Both the position numbers and the translations under genes were made by a program. The notes below the pieces were generated by a model that was given only the letters and a program-made list of their open reading frames with translations, had not been told where the DNA came from and made no database searches. This document shows positions 52,290 to 63,427 of a stretch of 64,000 bases of DNA, one piece after another; position 1 is the stretch's first letter, and the number at the start of each line of letters is the position of its first letter. Origin of the DNA: Siphonodentalium dalli (lineage: Eukaryota > Mollusca > Scaphopoda > Gadilida > Siphonodentaliidae). The stretch is from NCBI GenBank assembly GCA_032622095.1, contig CP136069.1, positions 45,918,194-45,982,193 on the forward strand, in the 5' to 3' direction.

Positions 52290-52660
52290 AATCCTAAGCC
52301 ATCACTAAATGTCCAGGGCTAACAATCCGATGGCTTACTAGCCATCGGCTTACTAGCCATCGGCCTACTAGCCACCAGCCTACAAGCCATCAGTGGCTTA
52401 CTAGCCATCGGCCTACTAGCCATCGACCTACTAGCCATCCATCCATCGAGGGCTAAGCGATGGCTTAGCTCATTTAAATATTTCGGCCTATATGAAGGCT
52501 AAGCGATGGCTTATAAGCCATCATCTATCCATCACCTTGTCTGGATGGCTAATTTTTGCATTAACCATCCATATCCTCTGAAAACTACTAGCCATCATTC
52601 CTTCTCTTCCGAGTGCTAAATAATGGCTAACAGATGGCTAATGATTTCGGTAAGGGCTAG
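52290..52660. repeat. AGCCATC / GATGGCT short-repeat cluster
   Basis: The left part repeats CTACTAGCCATCGGC about seven times (52330-52440). Further right the complement word GATGGCT appears (gctaagcgatggctta twice), and the two outer ends pair loosely, so the cluster may be a small foldback element. Confidence 0.65.
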
Positions 52661-53617
52661 TACCTGTACTCTAGGACTGCAACTGTACTGTATAAATTAG
52701 TATTAATTAGCCAATCGACTTGGAAGTTGGAAACTTTAAAGCGATGATCCTTTGTATCACCACAACAATGAAATAAGAGTGTCTGGAAGAGTATATGTAT
52801 ACTGTTTTAAAATTATATTGTCTTCATGCCAGAGACTTTTGGCTCCCAGCATCGAGGTTTGACATTACGCAAATTGCTGCAGCGGTTGGAACAGAAGAAG
52901 AATATTGTGATAATGTTATGTTGTACGGTACATGTATGTAAATTCAGTTCCACTGGCACTGTGCATTAACTGAGCGCATTTGGCAGTGATATGTCACTAA
53001 GGTATCGATAGGGCCCAACATCATGTGTGCTACTACATCTGTCAGGATCCTGCAGTGAAACCATATACAGATTCCCGGCAGTGGACAACAGATATCAACA
53101 ATACAAAAAAATTATATCAAGTTCTAGCCTTGAAGTAGTCATCAAAATTGCAAATTAAAACACATTGTCAATGAATATTAGTATTTATTACTGCATGCAG
53201 TTGGCAAGATTCTGAGACATCACATTTACCCGAAAGCCAAAAGGTACACGTAGCAGTACTTGCGCAATTGCATCAAGTTGGAACACCTCAACCTATGATA
53301 TTGAACAGTCACAATAATGGGACAGATGAACGCTGGACTCAACATAAAAACTACTAGTACATGTACATGTATATTCATACAGCATATGGAAAGTTCAAAG
53401 ATTTTGACAGCACTTTGATTCCATAAGAGGATCCACATGTACTGTACCACCTCTGGATGATGTATGCTGTGCACGTTACAATGAAGTTTACAATGAAGTT
53501 AAAACTTCATGTTATAATAGTTTGACTGTTAGCGTGTACTTCACTTCCATTCCAAATTGAAGATTGACCCAATTGTACTTTTTTACAAGTTATTTAGTAA
53601 TTTACATTTATATCTAA
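52661..53617. other. No gene recognised
   Basis: Contains ACATGTACATGTA microsatellite near 53358. Short open frames are not supported. Confidence 0.35.
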
Positions 53618-53889
53618 AGGTACTCAATCTAATCAGATTGCGGATGAAGATGGATAACTCTAAAATTAAGTGGTAGTAACTGTAATAACCACTTGATTCT
53701 AGAGCAATTTGTCTGTTTGACCACATGTTTTCTGGCCGGGCCACATCTCGAGAAATTAACAAATTTCATAAATCTATATCTGTTCAATCTGAGCTTTTAT
53801 GAGGGGGTTCCTCGACTCGGAATCAAATATTTATACCCACGAAGCCAAATAAATAGTAACTTAGGAGCGTCTGATCGGATTGAGTACCT
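53618..53889. mobile_element. Family B TTAA element, copy 3 (shortened)
   Basis: AGGTACTCAATCTAATCAGA follows CTAA (expected TTAA); the right end CGGATTGAGTACCT is followed by TTAA (53890-53893). Most of the left arm is deleted. Confidence 0.8.
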
Positions 53890-53964
53890 TTAAAGATGCT
53901 CTATCATTTATGATGGGTGTATGAAAAAGTGAAACACAATGGTCAACCGAAGACAAGTTCAAGT

Positions 53965-54549
53965 AAGGGTCAATCCACACCGGCCACGAGCGTGCGATTT
54001 TTACGTCCGTTTTCTGTCGTCCGTAGCAGCTTACTAAATTATCATAGCATTTGCGTTTAATTGAATTTAATTCTATTCCGGTACAATTTCGGGGGAGGGG
54101 GCCAAATTGTGTGCGAAGTGATCTCACAAGCTTGGAATACATGTAAATTGGGACAAATAATTTACCAGATGATCCTGTTATTACGTCGAGCTCTTGCCAG
54201 GAATTTTCTCTTCTCATTTATCCTTGCACTTCAGTTATCAGCATGTTGCTACTAGTAAAGTCCCCCACCATCTTTGTTATCGCGATGACAAATGCAATGT
54301 GTCGCCTTCAATTAGAAGGAATTTCATGCATGAAATATCCTATTTGACAGCGACCTAATTATCCCGTTTGTTGGCCACAAAGCGAGAAATCAACGAAGCA
54401 TAAAATCACTGCTGTGATCGAATCGTGGTCAGCGATTCTGTCGCTTGCAGTGTGAATATAAAAATTGTGCGCTTTGAAGTTTGATCTGCTACGAATGACA
54501 GAAAATGGCCGTTATAATCATGCGCTCGCATCCGGTGTGGATCAACCTT
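53965..54549. mobile_element. Inverted-repeat element with ATCCACACCGG ends (~585 bp)
   Basis: AAGGGTCAATCCACACCGGC, then gagcgtgcgatttttacgtc and gttttctgtcgtccgtagca, is mirrored at the right by gaatgacagaaaatggccgt, tcatgcgctcgcatccggtg and tggatcaacctt. The inverted arms are about 65 bp. The target duplication is not resolved. Confidence 0.75.
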
Positions 54550-54744
54550 AAGAAAATGATTTTAAAGACAGTTTAGACATGCGCACATGTTTAACTAGTT
54601 CCATGTGAAGTCCAGTGAACATGTTTATATGTAGTTTAAGGTCACTAATAAGATCTTTACTGCATGTTTGTATATCCAAATACAAGCATGTCAAATTTCT
54701 TCCCTGGATCAACATTATGCACAATATGCATCTGTAGCATATAC

Positions 54745-54960
54745 CGGTATCTCATCTGATTTTGCGAGAATCTACATGTATACATACTTTTTCACGAGAA
54801 TCCAGGGTAATTTGCGAGAATATTTACAGGAATCTAGATTTGGATTCTCGCCAAAATATAAGCCCTGCTTAAGATTCGACGAGAATCACCGAATCGATTC
54901 TTGTAATGATTCTCGCGAAACTTTTCCATTTTCAGTGCTTAATGACTAACTTGATTCGTC
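54745..54960. repeat. GAGAATC / GATTCTCG dispersed short repeats
   Basis: tttgcgagaatctacatgta, ttcacgagaatccagggtaa, ggattctcgccaaaatataa, cgacgagaatcaccgaatcg and atgattctcgcgaaac repeat one short word in both orientations. Confidence 0.55.
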
Positions 54961-56270
54961 ATTTGATTCTTGCAAAATTAATTGTACTAGTATTTTGGGC
55001 CCTGCATCTGCATTGCCAATTTGTTTTACAAAACCGACAATAAGTAGTGGAGATATCATTTATATTTATTAAATATAAGTACTTAATTTATTTAATTAAT
55101 TATAAAAATTGCAAGTTGGTGGTTATAGTGGTGCACTGTACTTGTTTTAAAGCACATTAACTGTGTACCTGTATATTGTGTGTGAATAAAGATCTTATTA
55201 GTGACCCAAACTGCACAACACTTCACAAGAGTCTACATTGTATTCTTAAACATAACTACAATGTATCTGTATTCATGCAAATCAACTTTTATATGGTTGG
55301 TGCCAACTTGGTGGGCTTATACAAGGTTTTACCTCAGGAAAATCAAACTGTTCAGGATTCACAAAAAATCATATATGAAAATAGATTGGTATAATGCCAA
55401 TATCTTTGCATAATAACACAGTTGTTATACTAGATACATGTACACTTTCATTTTCACTTATCATCTAGTTGATGAGAGAACATGATTTTATGGTGTTATA
55501 TGACACTTTTAAAAGTAAAAAAAATTAAAATCTTGTCAACATGTACATGTATACAACATATTAATTTTGATGATTGCCGCATCTTCGTTAGTCTCTGTCA
55601 CCCAGGATAAGGACGATACACCCTCAGGCCATTCTTCTACAACACAATCTCATCAGAATTATCTTATCGGGAATGGTTTCGAATATAAAATATACAACAT
55701 TCATAAATGACAAATATTTTTCATGGAGAACCCAGGTACAACATTTTACAACACAAATTTCCCTGAAAAACATTGAAAAATGGCATTTATACCTGAAATT
55801 TTGACAAGTTATCTCGGGAACGGTACCCGTAGATTCCGAGAATGCAATATAAAAAGTTTCGCTCCAAAATGGCAGGTACAACCTTTTAGAAGCCCACTGG
55901 CAATTACATGTACTAGTAGTTGTATTTGTGATTTGTTATTGGTTGTGTTCGGCTTTTAGATGGAGTGATGGACAATAAATGACATCAAATGTGTCCAAAT
56001 TTAGCAGTGCAACCATCATAGTTACCTAAAATAAACAAAATTAAATAACACCCAAATGAAATTCCAAATGAGCATAAAAGTACATGTAGCATTTATGTCG
56101 ACTATGGTTTAAACATACATGTAACTTATATGTTCATAAATTGATTTATGACAAAAGGGATTGGAGGACAAGTGCTATAACCACTTGGACTACCCTCCTC
56201 TCTCTAAAACACTATGAAAATCCCTAGTTGTTTCAACACTACATATACATGTACATGTATGCCGGCAGGC
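54961..56270. other. No gene recognised
   Basis: AT-rich with ACATGTACATGTA microsatellite. Nothing further. Confidence 0.35.
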
Positions 56271-56275
56271 CTTAA

Positions 56276-56769
56276 AGATACGGTTGGCCTTGGTGGTGGG
56301 TATCCTGTGAAAATATTTCCACCCGTCAAAAACCGCCACAAACAGAAAGAACTTCAAAATGTAGACAGACTTTGTCCGTATACAAATAAGAAATATCGCA
56401 TAAACAGTATGTTATTGTCATATATTTGACCATTGTTATGTAAACAAAAGCTTAAAAAGTTACTTTTCTGGTGTTTGTTTATATTATGATGGTAAACATA
56501 AAGAGCGTTCTTTGTTGGTGAATTCCTGATATGGAACTAATAAAGAGCGTTTATGCCATTTGTGTGTGATTAGCCAGTAGCATTGTGCTATCTTCTGTAA
56601 CACAATCAGGCTCTTGTTTAGGTAAAATATAGTATGTCTTTATGATAACATGCTGTTTACGCGATGGTCATGGTATATATGGACGAAACTGTATGCGTTT
56701 TAATGTTTTTCTGTTTACGGTGATTGGAACAAATATGAATATTTTCGACAACTAAGGCCGCACGTGCCT
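56276..56769 (-). mobile_element. Family G TTAA-flanked element, copy 2 (inverted relative to copy 1)
   Basis: TTAA (56272-56275), then AGATACGGTTGGCC; the right end GGCCGCACGTGCCT is followed by TTAA (56770-56773). The reverse complement follows copy 1 (20973-21499) throughout, with the shared words aacgctctttattag, tgtgttacagaaga and tggcggtttttgacgg. Confidence 0.85.
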
Positions 56770-56929
56770 TTAACCACATTACGGCATAAATCCATTATGT
56801 GGCATGCATCTCTCAGGAAATCTGTTCATTGTTCCATCCTACATAAACATAGGACCCTCTCAAATAAAACATCGCTTTAGCTTGAGAGGTGCCATATTCG
56901 GTTTGGAAAACCTGAACCATTACAGTAGA

Positions 56930-57260
56930 TTTACAGTGTCAAATTGAATGGGAAATCTTTAAGCAATTATAATTACAGGCTCTTTGAAATATTCGAAAAT
57001 TGATATAATAAACTTAATTTATTCATTTCTAACGTAACTGATCAGAGTATGATCAGACTAACAGTTTGTTTGGTATATTTCTCTGTAATCGAGGCCTGCT
57101 TTGGTGGGAGAAGATTATCTATTTAGCCGGAGAGCTATATTCTCTTTCCAAACGAATCAGCTGTGCCCTAATTAATCGACCCGCCTTATCAAGGTTGACA
57201 ACTAGTATTTAGTACCGTAGTCCATAACAAATCGATCAACCGCAGTCATTTATACCATAG
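56930..57260 (+). repeat. Diverged tandem duplication, unit 1
   Basis: acagtgtcaaattgaatggg, gtttggtatatttctctgta, gctatattctctttccaaac and cgacccgccttatcaaggtt recur in order at 57760-58125. Confidence 0.65.
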
Positions 57261-57759
57261 TTCGATAGTATATAGCGATACAATGCATGGATTCATCATT
57301 CAAGATCATTACAGCCCTAGTTGATACTAGTATACAATATCTGCTGGTACTAGTACATGTACATTTAAAATTCACGTTTGCATGAGAATGTTCAATAGTT
57401 TTGTTGGTCGATATGTTATTGAACTGCCAATATACTTTTAAGAAGAAAATGTGGGCGCTGTAAGACAGTACTGTTTGTAACAGCGGTGTTGTCGATTAAT
57501 CTAAATACCGTAAATACTATGAGGCATTGCAGCGGTCGGCGGCATTGTAATTGAATGTGGTTGAACAGTCAAATACCGGTGGTCAATCTTGTTGCTGGGG
57601 TGGGGTAATTTAAATAGGACAAATTAAAAAAACTATAACGGTACTTTTTGTTAGCAGCATCTTTGGCAAGCCTTTGCCCCGAACAGCATTATAGCAATTC
57701 AGCAGGACCCAACCGCATCATAGCACATTAGCAGGACCACTTGAACAGGGGTGTATTTA

Positions 57760-58125
57760 CAGTGTCAAATCGAATGGGCATCTTTTAACAATAATTTTGA
57801 ACAATTTCCTAGAAGTGTTCGAAAATTGAGAACTGAATTTATATTTTTTATTATGAGGTTTAGATTGGAAAATTTCTAACTTAGCTTATCAGGGTTAACG
57901 GACTACCAGTATGTTTGGTATATTTTTCTGGAATCGACTCCTGCTGAGGTGGGGAAATATCATCCATTGTCGGACAGCTATATTCTCTTTCCCAACAAAG
58001 TCTATAGAGCATACATGGAAAATTACAGCTATGCTTTAATTGATCAACTCGCCTTTAAAGGTTGACCACCGGGTATTACCGCAGTATTCAAGCGTGTTCA
58101 TGCGACCAACCACAGTCAGTTATAC
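57760..58125 (+). repeat. Diverged tandem duplication, unit 2
   Basis: acagtgtcaaatcgaatggg, gtttggtatatttttctgga, gctatattctctttcccaac and caactcgcctttaaaggttg parallel unit 1. The offset is about 830 bp. Confidence 0.65.
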
Positions 58126-58419
58126 CGCCACAGACCGTGGTCCACCTAACATTTGCAGTTAGGCTGTATTTTTCATGCAATGTTTATATGAATTTTTTTT
58201 AAAGTTGACGTTGTAACCACACCAGAGAATTTTTTTATTGTTTCAAATGTCTAGATATAATTCAGAATTTTTGTGGTCAAAAACAATTAACTTGGTTATC
58301 ACAGTTAACAAATATTACCGTGGTAAGATTACAAGCGGATACCGCATGTCAACAGGGACTGCGTGCTCTAATTAATTATCTGGTTTAACATGTTTATAAC
58401 TGGATACAGTTCATTTTAA

Positions 58420-58812
58420 AGGTACTCAATCTGGTTCGATGATCCCCATATAATCAGATTCCAACAACAACATATTTAGAAATGCTAACCACTGTCAACT
58501 ATAGTATAAAATTTCCCAACATGTGTTATTTATCAACATGTTGTTCTAAAAAATTTGGCCTTATTATCAACAGAAAGCCTCTTGATTTTAGAGTTATCGA
58601 TCTTCATCTGAAATTTGGTCTGAGACCGTCGGCTCGTCGACTGTTTTCTGAGCTACTAATAATTCTTGATCGTATAAATAGTATATTAAAAAATTTATAT
58701 CCATTAACTCTGAGCTTTGATAGGTGGGTTCCTCGACTCGAACCAAATATTTTTGAACCTTCAAGTCCAAATAAATAGTAATTGAGGGAGCCCTTAATCG
58801 GATTATGCATAT
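58420..58812. mobile_element. Family B element, copy 4
   Basis: TTAA (58416-58419), then AGGTACTCAATCTGGTTCGA; it ends aatcggattatgcatat and TTAA (58813-58816). Inside it has the conserved gggttcctcgactcgaacca block. Confidence 0.75.
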
Positions 58813-58833
58813 TTAAATTCAAATACAGTTTAA

Positions 58834-59288
58834 AGATGCATAATCCGATTAAGTGCCCCTCAATTACTATTTACATGTATATGGATTCCAGGGTAAAAAA
58901 TATTTGAATCAAGTCGAGGAACCCACCTACATGTATCAAAGCTCAGAGTTATTAGATATTGATTGTTGAAATCTTAATAATTTTCACAATCGAGACTTAA
59001 TAGTGGCCCAGAAAAAATTCAAGAGCCGACAGTCTCAGACCAAATTGGGGATGAAGATGGATAACTCTAAAATCAAGAGGCTTTGTGTTGATAATAAGGC
59101 CAAACTTCATCGAACAACATGTTGATAAATATCACGTATCGGGCAATTTTATACTATACATGTAGTTGACAGTGGTTAGCATTATTTTTGGGCAACTAAT
59201 CGATCTGATAACTGAAGCAGCATTTAAAAAAATGTTGTTGCTGTTGGAATCTGATTATATGGGGACATTCAAATCTGATTGAGCACCT
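58834..59288. mobile_element. Family B element, copy 5 (head-to-head with copy 4)
   Basis: TTAA (58830-58833), then AGATGCATAATCCGATTAAG; it ends TGATTGAGCACCT and TTAA (59289-59292). It is the near reverse complement of copy 4, and the two together make an inverted repeat of almost 870 bp with a 17-nt centre. Confidence 0.75.
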
Positions 59289-59292
59289 TTAA

Positions 59293-59865
59293 TAGTTAGC
59301 TATATGAGTTAGTACACATAATAGGCATTTAAACTTTGGAAATTGCATGTTTTGCTCAAGTTTAAACATTACCATCTTAAAAAATTACTTGATTTCCTGT
59401 ATCACAATGCACATGATATGATACGTGTATCATTGATATTGTATCCCAATACAATGAATCATTACGTCCCACACAAAATGGGAACTGCAGTTATCTCTCA
59501 TTGATTTTAACTCAATAACCACATAGTGAATTGGAAGTTTTCCATGGAAATGGGTGTTGTCGATTAGTCTACTTCGACTTGATTTTTTATTGTCGATTAG
59601 TCAAATATGAAAAACCCAAGCCATTTCAACAGTAATGCAGTATCTGCTGGTATCAAATCTTACTGCAGTAATATTTTTGTTAACCGCTGTAACCAAGTGA
59701 ATTACCGCAGTGTTTCAACCGTGGTACACCACATTAATTTTTCTCATGACAGCCTTTCAGCCAGATAATTTGTTACAGTACTTACCATGACGTACATGTA
59801 CCATATGTTCTATTTAGGGATAGACCATTATATGTCACTTTGTGGGTTTAGATTATAGAATTTGT
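59293..59865. other. No gene recognised
   Basis: Short phrases such as gttgtcgattagtc also occur near 57489, but no defined unit emerges. Confidence 0.35.
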
Positions 59866-59869
59866 GCAG

Positions 59870-60611
59870 TTGCACGCTGCCTTACTCATTTGCAGCCTCT
59901 CATTGCAAATGGAGGGCCTTAATACATCTACATGTGTATAGTTCCTCAGTGTAATTTGGCTTTTTGGATGAAATTCATGAAAACCAAAAATCGATAAGTC
60001 CATACAATGGGGACAATTTGATTGACATTTAAAGCAGAAATATTGCTTGGACCAATTCATAGGGTCACAGAACCATTACCTCAATCATGTACATGTAGGC
60101 CTACATTATTACATGCACCTCAATCATATTTATGATGATTGAATGACAGTGCGTTAGTCCGAGTGTTCGTTACTAGTAGTCCGATGGGTTCGATTGTCAA
60201 GAAGTTCAATAGTTTGAGGGTTCAATAGTCCAAAGGTTCAGTGGTATACCCGGGTTGAGAGTATCAATTACTGTCGTACAAAGTTATTTACTTGAGACAT
60301 AACATGTATTGTCGATATACATGTACATGTACACAATGCATGTTTTATCCAATTGATATTTTGTGAATATATCTACTCACAACTTCACAAGCCCCTGGAG
60401 AAAAATACAATAATACCAATATAGACTATACCAGTGACTGGTATAGTCTATATTGGTATTTCAGTTTTTTTCCCCAGGGACCTGGGCATGTAGATGTACT
60501 GATAGATGCTTCGGGGGAGATATTTTGTGTATAATTGGGTGTCTACTACTAGTATGTTACCTACATGTAACTGTCGCTATAAACTGGGCATGAAGATTAC
60601 AACTTGGGAGA
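59870..60611 (+). repeat. Tandem duplication, unit 1
   Basis: Landmarks cctctcattgcaaatggagg, ttgcttggaccaattcatag, gaagttcaatagtttgaggg and tataaactgggcatgaagat recur in order in unit 2. A hairpin insertion (60390-60488) is present only here. Confidence 0.8.
60390..60488. mobile_element. Hairpin insertion with a perfect 22-bp-arm palindrome
   Basis: At 60412-60460 aataccaatatagactatac pairs with its complement over 22 bp around a 5-nt loop (gtgac). Outer parts ccctggagaaaaa and ttttttccccaggg also pair. The segment is missing at the matching point of unit 2, so it behaves as a small foldback insertion. Confidence 0.75.
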
Positions 60612-60625
60612 CTATTATTATTGCG

Positions 60626-61213
60626 ACCTCTCATTGTAAATGGGGGCCTCTTGGACCGTCTTGGTACATTTATGTGTACTGGTACATGTGTGTAGTCCTT
60701 CATTGCAATTTGGATGAAAACATAAAATCGGTAAGTTGATACAATTGGAACAATTTGAATGACATTTACTAGTAAATCAGAAAAATTACTTGGACCAATT
60801 ACTGAGGTCACATAACCATTAACTCAATCGTGTACAGTGCGTTAGTCAGAATGTTCATTACTAGTAGTTCGATTGTCAGAAAGTTCAATAGTTTGAGGGT
60901 TCAAATGGTCCAACGGTTCAATTCATGGTACCCGGGTTTGAAAGAATTGATTGTGTTTTACAACACATTAATTTTAGTTATATACATGTATTGTAATAGT
61001 ATTACCCTCATACAAAATAAATTACTCATGACATAACATGTATTGCCCATAAAAATGTACACAAATGAATGCAATATTTATGCAATTGATAGTTTATGCA
61101 TACATGTACTGATGCTTTGGGGAAGATATTTTGTGTGTAAATGGGTGTCTATAATTATACCTGACCTGACTGCCTCGCTATAAACTGGGCATGAAGATTA
61201 CAAATTTTGAGAC
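60626..61213 (+). repeat. Tandem duplication, unit 2
   Basis: cctctcattgtaaatggggg, tacttggaccaattactgag, aaagttcaatagtttgaggg and tataaactgggcatgaagat match unit 1 in order. Confidence 0.8.
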
Positions 61214-62803
61214 AATATACACTGTATAATGACCAAACAGTGGGAATATTAAACACCCTGATTATCAGACTCTCGGACTAATGCACAGTACTCAAATTAT
61301 TTCCGGTTGGATCTCACATATTTAAAGATAAAAAAATACAATTTAAGTACAATTTTCAGGCGGTACGCATGATTCATACCCCTCGGCTAATTTGGTAGTC
61401 AGGATTCATTTGCACAATTTAACCGGTATTCAGGATACAACAAAAAAGCCGGTTCGCAGATTTTCTGGAACAAAATTAATTTTGTTTTAATATTTACCAG
61501 CCAAAATGACATTTATGATGTAATTCAGTCTATTATCTATAGTATATGTAGAAGTTATTGATACAACTTCAGAAATTCTAGTACATGTATATGAAAACTA
61601 TATTATTAGTTTAATATTAGTTTTCATTCAATATTTTCTTACTTGTAACTGGTACGCATGATTCAACCTTTTACATTAACTGGTATTGAGGGGGCGGGGC
61701 GGCGACCCCGTTCCAGACTGGTCTATTCAATTGTGATTGGCCTTTATGAGGGTGTTACCCCCTACCACCCATGAATACTGAACACCAGTTAACAGTGTTC
61801 TCACATTTGCTGGAATAGTATCCAAAACATCAACATATCAAGAGGTATTATACTGAATTAGATAAAAATATATCACTTGGGTCTGTTTGGGCTGGAAAAT
61901 ACTCAAAAATTAATTTTGTGCTATAATATCTGCATAATAGCCTTTTTGCTGAATCCTGAATGCCGGTTATATTGCCGTGTGAAATCCTAGTACCAGATAA
62001 CATTGGGTATGTATATAGCATACCACCTGGAAATGGCCTGAATATCGCATACCAAAGCGGGTGGGGTGTGTATGTGTGGCACCCTCCTTGATCATAGTCT
62101 GTATTATACAGGATATGTTAACTGTTTCGAGTTGGTGCAATTAATGTAATTGTTTAATCTCTACCATCTGAATACTATTTATAGCATATATTGCTATCTG
62201 ATCAATTGCTACTGATATAAAAAAGGATAAAGATGGTGTGTCTCTTTCCCAAATGTTCTGTTTACATGTACATTTGGGGGTTTATGAGTCAGATAATAAC
62301 AGTCAACATGTCCTTCTAACACTAAGAAATAATGTGTTCTTATGAACCAGGACAAAATATGACTATTTCTGGAGCATTACAGCATATTATTACAAATCTA
62401 TATTTTTAAGCAGTAAGATAATGACAGGAAACATGTCCTTAGACTAAGAAATAATGATTTTTTGGTATACATACAGTATGTATTTCACATCAGAGCTCAT
62501 GTGTATACTCACATTAATTTATGTCATTCAAAGGGAGAAACTCATTTAGAAAGATTAAATGAGACAAAACTACCTCACTCTAGATGTACGGTAGTTGCAA
62601 GGTACATGTATACTTGCACATGCCATTGGAACTAAAATAATTATTTTTGTGTCCACCGGTATGTCATGTACCGGTATACAGTGCAACTACATGTACATGT
62701 AACTTGCCTAACATACCATATACATGTATGAAGAGGGAATTTTTAAGTGTTTTTTAATCAAAATTTAACCCAACTCTTGACAGTAAGTTTTAACCCATGC
62801 AGT
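61214..62803. other. No gene recognised
   Basis: AT-rich, with ACATGTACATGTA microsatellite at 62690-62730. The phrase agattcgcag-type CCGGTAT words recur (61430, 61680, 61960) without a clear unit. Confidence 0.35.
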
Positions 62804-62807
62804 TTAA

Positions 62808-63226
62808 AGGTACTCAATCCGATCAGAGGGTCCTATATTACTATTTCTTTGGCTTTGGGGGGTAAAATATAATTGATTCGAGTCGAGGAACCTACCAATC
62901 AAAGCTCAGGGTGATCAGATATCGATATTTGAAGTTTTGTTAGTTCCATTCTTTCTGTCCCAGAACACGGTCAAAATTGCGTTATTATTACCACTTGATT
63001 TTAGAGTTATTCATCCTTGTCTGTTTGAATAGTGTTTCTGGTGTACACATCGCGAGCAACTTACGAAGTTAGGGGCAATTATTAGTACTCATCTCGAGAA
63101 AATAACAAATCAATATATAATAACTCTGAGCTTTGTTTGATGGGTTCCTCGACTCGAGTCAAATATTTTTTACCCCCAAAGCCAAAGAAATAGTAATATA
63201 GGACCCTCTGATCGGATTGAGTACCT
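62808..63226. mobile_element. Family B TTAA element, copy 6
   Basis: TTAA (62804-62807), then AGGTACTCAATCCGATCAGA; the exact complement at the right end is followed by TTAA (63227-63230). Both arms keep the gattcgagtcgaggaacc block. Confidence 0.9.
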
Positions 63227-63427
63227 TTAATGAGTTTATATATTTATGTATTACATGTGTTTCTATACATGTATTTTATCTTTAGTTAGTTTGTTGATCT
63301 TGAATAAATTTGTATTGCTCCACAATCAGTTTCCTTAATGTTCTATTATACTGAAACAACTCCATTGATAACAATACCCCTGCATCCCATCCAAATCTAC
63401 TGCATTGCCATCCTCATCATTTCACTC

